The notes beneath the pieces were generated by a model, which had not been told where the DNA came from, made no database searches, and was given only the letters and a program-made list of their open reading frames with translations. From positions 1-64,000 of the forward strand of contig PLZG01000073.1 of NCBI GenBank assembly GCA_003152075.1: 64,000 nucleotides of DNA. The letters are read 5' to 3'. Below are positions 28,646-38,257 of this stretch, piece by piece. Numbering within the stretch: the stretch's first letter is position 1; each line of letters starts with the position of its first letter. Origin of the DNA: a candidate division FCPU426 bacterium. GTDB lineage: Bacteria; Oederibacteriota; Muellerivitia; Muellerivitales; Muellerivitaceae. The position numbers were made by a program, and so were the translations under genes.

Positions 28646-28800
28646 GGTAATGTCTCAGTTTAAGAAATCACCCCTCACCCTACCCTCTCCCGCAAGGGGC
28701 GAGGGTATCTAGAAAAGGGCCGTTTCCTTAATCCCCCCTCTCCCCTTACGGGAGAGGGTAGGGTGAGGGTGAAAGGATTATTTCAAAATGAGACACTACC
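28646..28800. repeat. MITE-like element with ~45-bp terminal inverted repeats
   Basis: GGTAATGTCTCAGTTTAAGAAATCACCCCTCACCCTACCCTCTCCC ... GGGAGAGGGTAGGGTGAGGGTGAAAGGATTATTTCAAAATGAGACACTACC. Confidence 0.8.
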
Positions 28801-28896
28801 TTTTTTCACGATGACGCTATTTTTCGCTTCGTTTCTGTTAGCATCAAATCAGATGAATGATTTTAGAGTCAAAAAACCAAGTGGAGGAAACATTTT

Positions 28897-29076
28897 ATGG
28901 ACTTAACGGTTAATATGCGCGTCGGGAATATTCGGACCAATAAAGTCGGAACCATCATTTCGGAGCAATTCAGGGGCGCCAACGGGGAATTCCGTGGGCA
29001 TGTGATTAAAATCAGCGAGGGAGTCCTTGAAATTTGGGATGTGACCGCGACCGCCGCCCTGCCACAGGGCTTTTAA
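28897..29076 (+). CDS. Small 59-aa hypothetical protein (below ORF-track cutoff)
   Basis: GTGGAGGAAACATTTT-ATG strong SD; MDLTVNMRVGNIRTNKVGTIISEQFRGANGEFRGHVIKISEGVLEIWDVTATAALPQGF. Confidence 0.65.
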   Translation: MDLTVNMRVGNIRTNKVGTIISEQFRGANGEFRGHVIKISEGVLEIWDVTATAALPQGF

Positions 29077-29082
29077 TTACTC

Positions 29083-30045
29083 TCACATTCCCATCATAAA
29101 GTTGAACACCTTATCCCCGAATTCGGGCAGGTGCTCATGGGCGTAATCAGGAAAAATCACCATTTCTTTTTTTGACCGGATCTTATTGTAGGCCGCGAAC
29201 TGGGTGGAAGGGGGGCAGATATCATCCATCAGTCCCACCGCCATGAGTATTTGGGCCTTGATACGGGGGGCTAGGTGTTGGTTGTCAATGTAACCTAGTT
29301 TGGTGAAAACTTCCTTTTCCCGAGCGTGGGTGGGGTCGAACCGGCGGAAATATTGCTGGAGTTCCTCGTAAGCGTGTTTGGCCTGATCCATCTCCCACAC
29401 CCTTTGATAATCGCTTAAAAAGGGATAAATCGGCGCCGCGCGGGCGATGCGGGGCTCCAAGGCCGCGCAAGCCAACGTCAATCCCCCGCCCTGGCTTGCC
29501 CCCGTGGCTCCGACCCTTTTAGCGTCCACGTCGGGCATATCCATGACGATCCGCGCCATCTGGGCCGTATCCAGGAAAATTTGCCGGTAAAGCATCTTTT
29601 CGGGTTTGTCATCCAGGCCCCGGATAATATGGCCGTTCAAAGTATTTCCCTTTACCCCGCCCATGTCTTCCGAGGAGCCACCCTGCCCCCGGCAGTCCAT
29701 GGCCGCCACCGTGAACCCCGCCGCCACATAGGGTAGCTTGTCGCTCCAATCGCCCGCAGAGCCGCTGTACCCGTGAAAAACACAAAGGGCCGGGTGGGCT
29801 TTAGGGGCCTTTTTTGGTTTTAAGAGCTTGGCGTGAATTCTCGAACCACCCACTCCTGTCCAGAACATATCGAAGCACTCGGCGTAAGAAGCCTGGAGGG
29901 TATGATTCGGTTTCAACTCCACCTTGGGATTGAGGGAACGCATCTCCATTAAAGCCCTGTCCCAATAGGCGTCGAAATCCTTGGGCTTGGGATTCATTCC
30001 CTTGTAAGTCTTTAATTTTCGGAGCGGAAAATCAAGTATGGGCAT
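29083..30045 (-). CDS. Acetyl xylan esterase / cephalosporin-C deacetylase family
   Basis: FHGYSGSAGDW, DCRGQGGSSED, GATGASQGGGLTLACAAL (GxSxG). Confidence 0.92.
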   Translation of the reverse strand: MPILDFPLRKLKTYKGMNPKPKDFDAYWDRALMEMRSLNPKVELKPNHTLQASYAECFDMFWTGVGGSRIHAKLLKPKKAPKAHPALCVFHGYSGSAGDWSDKLPYVAAGFTVAAMDCRGQGGSSEDMGGVKGNTLNGHIIRGLDDKPEKMLYRQIFLDTAQMARIVMDMPDVDAKRVGATGASQGGGLTLACAALEPRIARAAPIYPFLSDYQRVWEMDQAKHAYEELQQYFRRFDPTHAREKEVFTKLGYIDNQHLAPRIKAQILMAVGLMDDICPPSTQFAAYNKIRSKKEMVIFPDYAHEHLPEFGDKVFNFMMGM

Positions 30046-30077
30046 GGGTGGTCCTTTGGCAAAATTTAAGGAACTTA

Positions 30078-30294
30078 CTCGACTTTGGCAATTTCTGAAA
30101 GGTTGCGTTAAGCATCACCCCCCCCCTTTGAAAAAGGGGGAAGGGGGGTATTAGCCGTTGCCAAAACGGACGACAAGGCTAACTCCCCTTGGTCCAAAGG
30201 CTCCCACAGGGAGGAACCCCTGTGTACCCGCAAAACCAACATCCCTCTTTCAGAGGGGGAAAAACTGAAATCTCAAGAATTTGCCAAAGTCGAG
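30078..30294. mobile_element. MITE-like element, 217 bp, with 7-bp target duplication GAACTTA
   Basis: CTCGACTTTGGCAA... / ...TTGCCAAAGTCGAG; flanks GAACTTA at 30071-30077 and 30295-30301. Confidence 0.75.
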
Positions 30295-30336
30295 GAACTT
30301 AATGATAAACGATATTAAAGCCACTTCAAGAAAATG

Positions 30337-32259
30337 CTAGTGGCCTTGAAGGCCCTTCAAGGAAATGGGGTGAATGTAAGCGCCTTTATATTCCCTTTTC
30401 CACCAATTTCCCGTCCTCGCTTTTTCGGAATAATTCGTAAAATGATAATCATAGGCTTCTGCGCGCACATACCGGGGTGGCCCCTCCGGGAAAGGATTGA
30501 TTTTGAGCAGGCCCAGCACCTCCGGCGACCCTTGTAATATGCGGACAAGGAAATTCACGAACCAGGGGTTTTGCCGATAGTCCCCCAGGGCCGCGAACCA
30601 CATTTGCCAATCCAACCGGGGCTGGTAAGGCGCCACCCAATGGGGCCCGGTTCCCAGGTCCCCAGGTTTCCACTTGAACTCGTAAGCTTTCCAAACCTTT
30701 CCATCATTGCTTCCTTCCACGATTATTTCCGGGCGGGTGGTCGTCATGACCGCGAATAAACCGTAGCTGTTGACCGATCGGAAAGGTTCCAAAGCCTCAT
30801 AAACCGCCCGGCCGGGGACTACCCATCCCCCCCTGCCAACCAAAGTGGCCTGCATTTGTAAGGCCGACATAAAGAGAACAATCGCCGCCACGGCCGTTCG
30901 AATCCAACCCGGCCAGTCCCTCCCGCTGGTCTTATTCCAGGGAGAGGGCAAGAGCTTCTCACGCCAGCTTTGGGGCCAGGCTTCGTCCTCCAGCACAAAC
31001 AGGCACAAAGCCAGGGTCAGGAAGTTGAAAAAACAGTAGTTCCCCGTCAAAAGAATTAAAAGTTGGAAGGAGACCAGAATCCAAAAAACCGCCGGCCTTA
31101 AACGCCGCGGTCCAAAGATCATAAAGGGCACCGCCAACTCCACCCCAAACATGTAAAGACAGGACACCCCCTGGAACCAATCCGGCAATTGGTTCATGAA
31201 CCAGGCCGGCGGCGTGGGAAGGGGCTGGGTCCCGTAATGGAAACGCAGGGCGGTCAGATTGTGCCAAGCCGCGTCTCCGCTGGCCCATTTCACGAACCCG
31301 GAGGAAAACATCAGCCGGAAGAGAAACCATTGGAATAAAAAGACTACAAGCCTCGGCGGAAACTCCCGGCTTGAGTTTTTCAAGCGGCTGGTTAGGGGCA
31401 CGAGAAATATGGAAAGGAACCCTGTCTCCAAAAGAAGATTGTCCCATTGGAAGCCCAGGAAATCCTGGCCCACGGTAATCAACGATAAGTAAAAGAGCCA
31501 AAGGAAAAAGAGGCATAAGGCCGGAACCAAGTCGAGGAACAACAGGATGGAAATGAGGATTCCCCCACCGCAAAGAAAAAGCAAAAACCCGTCGCCGCCG
31601 TTGAGCCAACAAAGGGTGGGAAAATCGAGGTAAGCCTTCCACCCCAGTTGGGCCAGGGCATCCGACAAAAGCAATCGGAAGGGCAGGATTCCCTGGCTGC
31701 CCACCAAGCCCGTGATTTGGAACCAAAGGGACCCGAAAGCCGTTAGGTAAACCAGGGCCAGGGCCTTCAAGAAAAACCAACGGGAAAGAAAATAGGTGGA
31801 AGGCCTATCCGCGGAAGCCAGCCCGCAGGAATCCACCGAGGAAAAAAAGTGACGGTGCCCTGCCACAAAGGCGTAAAGGGTTTCAGCGATAAAAGCAAAC
31901 CCGGGGACGTGGTCGTGGCCCCAAAGAACCCATCCGAAGGCCGGTACCAGGGCCAAGGTTTTAATCACCGCGTGGGCCCCCTGCGTCACGGTGCCGTTCG
32001 GCTCGATCAATTGAACGGCCTTTTCGAACCTCGCCAAGGGTATTTCGGGAAAAGACCCCGCCGCCTTTTGGTATGCCTCATAAGCGACTTTATCCCCGGT
32101 TAAAAACTTCCAGCGGTTGATCCATTTTCGGCAAAATCCGCAATCGCCGTCATAAATCATGAGCGGCTTGGGGGGCAGACGCTTGACGATAGGAGGTTTT
32201 ACCTCCTCAAGATGCTTCTTCATGGGCTCCCGGATCCTCTTGGATGGCATCCCACCCAT
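30337..32259 (-). CDS. DCC1-like thiol oxidoreductase (DUF393) - lipase maturation factor fusion
   Basis: MIYDGDCGFCRKWINRW N-terminal DUF393, then multi-TM lipase maturation factor region. Confidence 0.85.
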   Translation of the reverse strand: MGGMPSKRIREPMKKHLEEVKPPIVKRLPPKPLMIYDGDCGFCRKWINRWKFLTGDKVAYEAYQKAAGSFPEIPLARFEKAVQLIEPNGTVTQGAHAVIKTLALVPAFGWVLWGHDHVPGFAFIAETLYAFVAGHRHFFSSVDSCGLASADRPSTYFLSRWFFLKALALVYLTAFGSLWFQITGLVGSQGILPFRLLLSDALAQLGWKAYLDFPTLCWLNGGDGFLLFLCGGGILISILLFLDLVPALCLFFLWLFYLSLITVGQDFLGFQWDNLLLETGFLSIFLVPLTSRLKNSSREFPPRLVVFLFQWFLFRLMFSSGFVKWASGDAAWHNLTALRFHYGTQPLPTPPAWFMNQLPDWFQGVSCLYMFGVELAVPFMIFGPRRLRPAVFWILVSFQLLILLTGNYCFFNFLTLALCLFVLEDEAWPQSWREKLLPSPWNKTSGRDWPGWIRTAVAAIVLFMSALQMQATLVGRGGWVVPGRAVYEALEPFRSVNSYGLFAVMTTTRPEIIVEGSNDGKVWKAYEFKWKPGDLGTGPHWVAPYQPRLDWQMWFAALGDYRQNPWFVNFLVRILQGSPEVLGLLKINPFPEGPPRYVRAEAYDYHFTNYSEKARTGNWWKREYKGAYIHPISLKGLQGH

Positions 32260-32352
32260 TTTACACGGGAAAGTGTTCTATTCCTTTATCCCGCCGGGAA
32301 ACCGGAATATACTTTATGTACCTAATTAACCCTTTCCCGATGGGGGCAAAAG

Positions 32353-33207
32353 ATGGCTGAGAATCTGTTGAGAGCCTGGGTGGCAGACGAAAGAAACGTC
32401 AGGATAATGTCTTTCCTCTGGGTTTTCTTTTTCTTGGCTTTAATCGAATGGAAATTCGGGCGCCGCAAGCCGAAATTCCCAAAAAGAATCCGCTGGACGA
32501 ACAACCTTTTGGTTACGCTAATCAGTGGGCTTGTCCTCCGGTTTGTTTTTCCGGCCACAACCCTGGGAGCGGCTTATTTGGCTTCCAGCTATCAATTCGG
32601 CCTTTTCAACTGGGTGAAAGTTCCCTTTTCCTTGGCGGCCTTGATGACCCTGGTCAACTTGGATTGGCTTCTTTATTACCAACACCGCTTATTTCATGCC
32701 CAACCCCTGTTTTGGAAAATACACCGGGTCCACCACACCGATTTGGAGGTGGATGTGACCACCGGGGTCCGCTTTCATCCCTTGGAAGCGCTCATCTCCA
32801 CCTTCACCCGGTCGGTCGTCATTTTGCTGTTGGGAACCCCCGTCGGGGCCGTTTTCTTGTTCGAGGTAATTCTCAACGCCTCTTCCCTCTTCAATCACGC
32901 CAACATTCGGGTCCCCCGCTTCTTGGACAGGCTCTTGAGGCTGGTCATCGTGACCCCTGACCTGCACCGGATCCATCACTCCTCCAACCCCAAGGAGTTT
33001 GGCAAGGATTTCGGTTTTATTTTCTCATGGTGGGACAGGTTTTTAGGGACCTACCTTGCCCAACCCGAGAAAGGCCAGGAACAAATGACCCTCGGCCTGG
33101 ATCTTTTTAACGAGCCCCAATATCTGAAGGGGGATAAGATCCTTCTTCAACCCTTCATGGACAAGCAAGGACACCCGGCTTGGGGCAACCTCATTTCCTC
33201 GGAATAA
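32353..33207 (+). CDS. Sterol desaturase / fatty acid hydroxylase superfamily
   Basis: QHRLFHAQPLFWKIHRVHHTDLEVDVTTGVRFHP, DLHRIHHS histidine boxes. Confidence 0.93.
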   Translation: MAENLLRAWVADERNVRIMSFLWVFFFLALIEWKFGRRKPKFPKRIRWTNNLLVTLISGLVLRFVFPATTLGAAYLASSYQFGLFNWVKVPFSLAALMTLVNLDWLLYYQHRLFHAQPLFWKIHRVHHTDLEVDVTTGVRFHPLEALISTFTRSVVILLLGTPVGAVFLFEVILNASSLFNHANIRVPRFLDRLLRLVIVTPDLHRIHHSSNPKEFGKDFGFIFSWWDRFLGTYLAQPEKGQEQMTLGLDLFNEPQYLKGDKILLQPFMDKQGHPAWGNLISSE

Positions 33208-34906
33208 TGTTAATCATGGGCTGGTTGGGAGGAATCGCCCAGTAGGGGCAATAGCCCCGGTACTGAAGGAAGGGTGCCGAAACCAAGGACGGATCTTCTT
33301 TTAAGAATTTAGGTTCTCCTGGGACCTCAAAATAATACCAACTATCCCCGATTTTTCCCGAAAAGGGTTTCTCATTGATCCAACTTAACGCGATATTTCG
33401 CGTTGGCGGGTAAGCGGTGGGAGCCAATTGGAAGAAACTTGCGTTGATGGCGTAAACATTCCCTGGTTGCGGTCCCGCCAAGTCGCTTTTCCGCCAGGGC
33501 TCCCAATCCAGCCCATATACCTTTGGATCAACCCCGCCCAGGTAGGCCAGCTTCACCTTGGCCCACTTCCGTTCTTTCGCGGTGGCCGCCAGGCGCTTTA
33601 AATCCTGTCCCCAATCCAGGTTGGAATCCCCCAAAAAGTGGATCTTCTGGTCCGGCGCCACCAATTCGTTGAAATAACTGATTGGGTGGGGAAAATTGAA
33701 AGCCACGCTGGCGGCTTGAAAAAGCAGGAGCGCGATGACCCCTAACTTCCAATTGATCGAAATTTTCCCGCCGGTTTTGTTCCACATCCAAGCCGCCCCC
33801 TGCCCGGCCACGAGGAATAGAAAAGGAAAGGCGGGAAGAAGATACCGGACCCCCAGGTTGGGAGCCGGAAGCAGGGCCAAGGAAAAAACCAGGGGCGGCA
33901 ACCATTGCCAAGGCGGTAGGCTGATCCTTTTCCGGAAAATTAATCCTATTCCCAAAATCAAAGTCAAAAGGAAGGGCAAAGGCTCCTTCAAGACGAAAGC
34001 CACCGGCAAGTAATACCAATGGCTTTGAAGGCCGCTGGTCCCGAGAAAATAAACCGGAAAAGGATTATGGGAGAAGGCGATATCTTCCTTGAATTTATCA
34101 ATGAAATATCCGAAAGGTTCCCGGTGGTCGTGAAGAAGCAGGGTGGCCGGAAGGTAAAGAAAAAATATCCACAGGAAAAATCCCCCCGTTCCCCAAAGCC
34201 ATTTCGGGACAAGAGAACGGAATTCTTTTAAACCTAATTTTCGCAAAATGAAACTTTTGTCCGGCTCGAGGAACTCCAAGGCCAAAAAAACCGGGATTAA
34301 AACCAGGCAATAAAATTTAGAGGTAACCGCCATAGCCGCCACGGCCCCCGCCGCCGCCCAAAGTTTAGGCGAGGCCTTCTCCTGGGACTTTCGAAACAAC
34401 AGGACAGCCAGGAAAAAGAAAAAAGCCGGCGCGATGTCGGTTTTGGCCAGGCCCGACAGGGCCGTGAAGGTGGGATTCAAGGCCCAAAGAAATAGGACCG
34501 CCGCCGATAGAACTGGTTCCTCCCGGGTAACCCAAAAAAGCAAGAGTCCCAACGCGCAGCCCAGGACCCAACTGACCGACCTGGCCCAGGCAGTTACGGA
34601 TTCCAACCGATCGATATTCCAGTTAAAGATAAAGAAATGGCCCCGGTCGATCACGTCTCCCGAAAATGACAAGGTTTTTAGGTCCATGAAGAGAAGCGGT
34701 AGGGCGTTCAAAGCCCCTGCCAAGGGAGGGTGGTTGTGGGGTGTCACCACGTCTCCCCGAGTTAAATAGTAATAGCCGTTGGTGATGTCCGAGGGCTCGT
34801 CGTTGGTGAGGGAATCCCACCAAAATCGAGGAACAACCTGAATGGAGAAAAGGAAAACGAAAAAAAGGTAAATGAAATAACCGGGGTGTTTTTGGGGGGA
34901 TGTCAC
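33191..34906 (-). CDS. GT39/ArnT-like membrane glycosyltransferase
   Basis: Multi-TM, NDEPSDITNGYYYLTRGD, HPPLAGALNALPLLF. Confidence 0.8.
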   Translation of the reverse strand: MTSPQKHPGYFIYLFFVFLFSIQVVPRFWWDSLTNDEPSDITNGYYYLTRGDVVTPHNHPPLAGALNALPLLFMDLKTLSFSGDVIDRGHFFIFNWNIDRLESVTAWARSVSWVLGCALGLLLFWVTREEPVLSAAVLFLWALNPTFTALSGLAKTDIAPAFFFFLAVLLFRKSQEKASPKLWAAAGAVAAMAVTSKFYCLVLIPVFLALEFLEPDKSFILRKLGLKEFRSLVPKWLWGTGGFFLWIFFLYLPATLLLHDHREPFGYFIDKFKEDIAFSHNPFPVYFLGTSGLQSHWYYLPVAFVLKEPLPFLLTLILGIGLIFRKRISLPPWQWLPPLVFSLALLPAPNLGVRYLLPAFPFLFLVAGQGAAWMWNKTGGKISINWKLGVIALLLFQAASVAFNFPHPISYFNELVAPDQKIHFLGDSNLDWGQDLKRLAATAKERKWAKVKLAYLGGVDPKVYGLDWEPWRKSDLAGPQPGNVYAINASFFQLAPTAYPPTRNIALSWINEKPFSGKIGDSWYYFEVPGEPKFLKEDPSLVSAPFLQYRGYCPYWAIPPNQPMINIIPRK

Positions 34907-34950
34907 GATTTCAGTTTAACAGGCCGCCTAAAAAGTAAAAATAGGCATCC

Positions 34951-37350
34951 TCAATATTTGACCTCAAAACCGATGTAGGGCAAAAAGGGAAGCTGGTCGA
35001 TCTCCTTGGTTTTACTGGGATCATAATTGTAATTGTAGTCATAACCAAAAACGTTGGCGTGGTTGTAAACGTTCAGGATCTCAAGGTAAAAACGCCATTG
35101 CCAAGTGTCGTAAACCGTGGAGAGCGAGGTGGAAAAGTCCAACCGGTGGTAATCGGGAACGCGGCTGGAATTAACCGGCCCATAGTTAGCCGTGTACCGA
35201 CTGTAGATGGGTTCATAAGTTGATCCGGTAATAGGAGTTTGGGGTAATCCTGACGAATATCGCCATTTGATCCCCACGTCCCAACCGGGATTGATCTTGT
35301 AACTGGCGACGATGGTGGCGATGTTGGGCTGGTCGTAATCATAAACGTGGGTGTCCCCTGGGGCATTGTGTCGGACCGAATCGCTAAAGGCGTAGGAAAT
35401 CCATCCAAAGAACCTCTCCGTGGGAGCCCGGCGAAGGAAAAACTCGACGCCCCGGGAATAACCCGTGCCGTCGTTGCTGTAATGGAGGATGGAATCGCTA
35501 ACGACCACATCCGTTAAATCCTTGTTATAGCCTTCCACCCTTGCATAAAACCCGTCGCCCAGTTTTTGCTCCACCCCCAGGATGGCGGATATCCCCTTTT
35601 CGGAAAAAAGTTTGGGATTACCGAAACTGGGGTCCAGGTAGGGCCCCTGCCATGGCAATTGGTAGTAATAACCATAGGAACCCTTGAGGGTGGTGTCATC
35701 GGATAAAAGATAAGCCGCGGAGATCCGGGGGCCCCAGGTGAAATGGGTGTTATAAGCCAGGTAATCGCCCCTCAAACCCAGGGATAATTCCAGTTTTTTA
35801 TCCAACCATTTGAACTTTTCGTCCCCGTAAACACCGATATTATCAGCCGGATAGTTCTCATTGGCGCTGATTTTTTGCGCCGTGGTCAAATCAAAACTTT
35901 TTGTCCCTTCACCCGGAATATCTACGAAATAGGAATTGTTCCCCGTAATAGTATGGTCATATTCCATCCCCACCATTAAATTTTGGTCGTTGGAATCATG
36001 GCGCCATTCCAAACGTCCCCCGAAATCCTCGAAATTGATGTCCAGGTGCAAGTCCCTTCCCAGGTGGGTGTCGAAAAAGAAATTGGTGTGGTAGGCCGTG
36101 GCAAAGAGAGTATTTTGGTCGTCCGCGACGCGGCGGAAATTAACCCCCTGGCTGTCATAACCGTTGTGGAACTCGAAAACCCCGGCGTAGGCGGGGTCCT
36201 GCTTGGCCAGGTTCGAGTCCGGAGCGATGGTCAGTCCCAGCCGGTCGTCACTACCGAAGGCCTGGAAGTCCCAATGGGTTTGTTTGGAATAATCGTAGCT
36301 GTATTTCACCTGGTAATCGCCGAAGGAGGGGATAACGGTCAGGCTGCTTCCCGCGAAAACCCCGCTAAAGAGTTCCAGGTAACTGCGCCGGCCTGCCACC
36401 GCCAAAGAGCTGTTGGAAGTAATCGGCCCTTCCACCAATCCCTCGGAAAGAAGCATATTCACCTCGGCCCGCCCGCCCCAGCGGTCCATGCGGGCGTCAC
36501 GCTGGGTGATATCCACCACCCCTCCCCAATAATTGCCGTATTGGGGGCCAAACCCGCCGGCGGAAAAATCCACGTTCTTGATGAGGTCCGAGTTGACGGT
36601 AGAAATGAGCCCCCCGAAATGGAAAGGAAAGGCCAAGGGAATCCGGTCCAAGAGATAAAGGTTGTCCTCGGGCCCCCCGCCCCTCACGATCAGCTGCCCC
36701 GAATAGTCCCCCGCCACGGCGACTCCTGGCAGTGTTTGGAGCGCCCTTAACACGTCCCCACCCGTCCCCGGAACCGACTTAAGTTCGTCCTTGGAGATGA
36801 CCTCATGGCTGACCGACGTTTTGGCTTCCTTGCTGGTGGAAACCACGACTTCCGGCAAAGTGAACCCTTCCCGAACCAGGAAAAAATCCTGGGTGGTGTT
36901 TTCATGGACCACGATAGAAGGCAGGGTCAACTTTCCAAAACCTTCCCCGGCCACGGTCAGGCGGTATTTCCCTTCCGGCACCGAAATCTGGTATTTCCCC
37001 TTCATATCCGCGTCAGCGGAATAAGATAGCGCGGTCGGGGTTGCCGTTGGACTTGGCGTCACAGCGAGCGTGGCGGTGATGGATGGGGTTTCGGTTGATT
37101 TTGCCGTTGGTTCGGTTGGAATGGGTGTTGATGTAATCACTCGTTCAAGGTAAAGGCTGGCCCCAATGATCGGAGCTTTGCTTCCTTTTTCCAAGACGCT
37201 CCCAGAAAAGGTAGCGGCATCCGTTGGTGCCCAAAAAAGGATAAAGAGGCTCAAAAACAAAAAGGTGAGATTTGAATGTAGCCGCAAGGGTAGGCCTTGA
37301 TATGGGAAATAGTGTTCGGGAAGAATAAACTGGATACCGCAAAAAAACAA
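34951..37350 (-). CDS. TonB-dependent receptor with carboxypeptidase-regulatory-like domain
   Basis: VSHEVISKDELKSVPGTGGDVLRALQTLPGV plug, VRGGGPEDNLYLLDRIPL. Confidence 0.93.
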   Translation of the reverse strand: MFFCGIQFILPEHYFPYQGLPLRLHSNLTFLFLSLFILFWAPTDAATFSGSVLEKGSKAPIIGASLYLERVITSTPIPTEPTAKSTETPSITATLAVTPSPTATPTALSYSADADMKGKYQISVPEGKYRLTVAGEGFGKLTLPSIVVHENTTQDFFLVREGFTLPEVVVSTSKEAKTSVSHEVISKDELKSVPGTGGDVLRALQTLPGVAVAGDYSGQLIVRGGGPEDNLYLLDRIPLAFPFHFGGLISTVNSDLIKNVDFSAGGFGPQYGNYWGGVVDITQRDARMDRWGGRAEVNMLLSEGLVEGPITSNSSLAVAGRRSYLELFSGVFAGSSLTVIPSFGDYQVKYSYDYSKQTHWDFQAFGSDDRLGLTIAPDSNLAKQDPAYAGVFEFHNGYDSQGVNFRRVADDQNTLFATAYHTNFFFDTHLGRDLHLDINFEDFGGRLEWRHDSNDQNLMVGMEYDHTITGNNSYFVDIPGEGTKSFDLTTAQKISANENYPADNIGVYGDEKFKWLDKKLELSLGLRGDYLAYNTHFTWGPRISAAYLLSDDTTLKGSYGYYYQLPWQGPYLDPSFGNPKLFSEKGISAILGVEQKLGDGFYARVEGYNKDLTDVVVSDSILHYSNDGTGYSRGVEFFLRRAPTERFFGWISYAFSDSVRHNAPGDTHVYDYDQPNIATIVASYKINPGWDVGIKWRYSSGLPQTPITGSTYEPIYSRYTANYGPVNSSRVPDYHRLDFSTSLSTVYDTWQWRFYLEILNVYNHANVFGYDYNYNYDPSKTKEIDQLPFLPYIGFEVKY

Positions 37351-37373
37351 TGAGGGTGGCGCCCATCCATTCC

Positions 37374-37450
37374 GTCATCCTGAGCGCAGCGAAGGATCTT
37401 TGTGGGTCTTTAACCTGGATTCTTCGGCAAAAGACGCCTCAGAATAAGAT
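37374..37450. repeat. GTCATCCTGAGCG..GCGAAGGATCT type hairpin repeat
   Basis: CGTCATCCTGAGCGCAGCGAAGGATCTTTGTGGG then GATTCTTCGGCAAAAGACGCCTCAGAATAAGATC. Confidence 0.65.
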
Positions 37451-37455
37451 CCCTA

Positions 37456-38244
37456 TTACTGCGTTGTCGGAGTTTCCTCGGGCGTGGGTGTCGGCGTGGG
37501 AATGGTGGTAAGGTAAAACTTGTCGAAAATCTTCGTGGCCTTTTCTTCCTTGCAATCCATGCACTCGGAAACCACTTTAGCTTGAAGGGTGTCGAATAAA
37601 ACCGAGTCCCTCAAGTAAAAAAGTTTGTTGTTTTCCTTGTCCCGATCCTTACCGCAAATACTGGTCAATTGGATGAAGGCCATGTTTGGCTTTGTCCATT
37701 TCACGACCGCCACCTTGGGTTGTTCGCAATCCCATCCGCGGGAGTCGATTTTTTTCAACAGCGCCCCCTCGATATCCGGGGTGATGTCGGTGGTTTTTCC
37801 GGAATTGATGTCCACGAAATAGGTTTTCCAGGTGCCTTCGATGACCTCAAGCCGGACAAAAAACTTCAAGCTGTCCCTGGCCCAGGCGAAACGAATGGAT
37901 TTCCAGTTATCGTCGAACATGTCCTTTTGACCTTCCGGTGTGGGAACCGGGTTGGGTTCAGAATAAACATGGAAGGTCCCCTTATCAGTTTCCTGAACCA
38001 AGGGACTCCCCCCCTGCAAAATCTCGAAATGGTGTTTGGGGTTGTGGATGTTTTGCAAGTCGATGATATAGCGGAAAAAGACCTTGTCCCCGACCCGGCG
38101 GTCGATGATCTGTTCGATGAGGACCCTGTATTTCGCGTTAGGGGACTCGGAGAGATACATTTGCTGCCCCGCTTGTGTGGTTCCCTTGAGGCCGGCGAAG
38201 AACAATAAGAAGAGAACCAGAAAGCGTTTCAAGGTTGATTTCAT
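37456..38244 (-). CDS. Secreted hypothetical protein
   Basis: 262 aa, signal peptide, operonic with TonB system. Confidence 0.7.
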   Translation of the reverse strand: MKSTLKRFLVLFLLFFAGLKGTTQAGQQMYLSESPNAKYRVLIEQIIDRRVGDKVFFRYIIDLQNIHNPKHHFEILQGGSPLVQETDKGTFHVYSEPNPVPTPEGQKDMFDDNWKSIRFAWARDSLKFFVRLEVIEGTWKTYFVDINSGKTTDITPDIEGALLKKIDSRGWDCEQPKVAVVKWTKPNMAFIQLTSICGKDRDKENNKLFYLRDSVLFDTLQAKVVSECMDCKEEKATKIFDKFYLTTIPTPTPTPEETPTTQ

Positions 38245-38257
38245 GAAGAGTCCCTTT

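Noticed and set aside
30959-31780. 273-aa ORF in alternative frame within lipase maturation factor gene
   Set aside because: Low-plausibility P/G/R-rich translation, overlaps a recognised CDS.
35983-36750. 255-aa ORF antisense to TonB-dependent receptor
   Set aside because: Shadow ORF opposite a clear TonB-dependent receptor.
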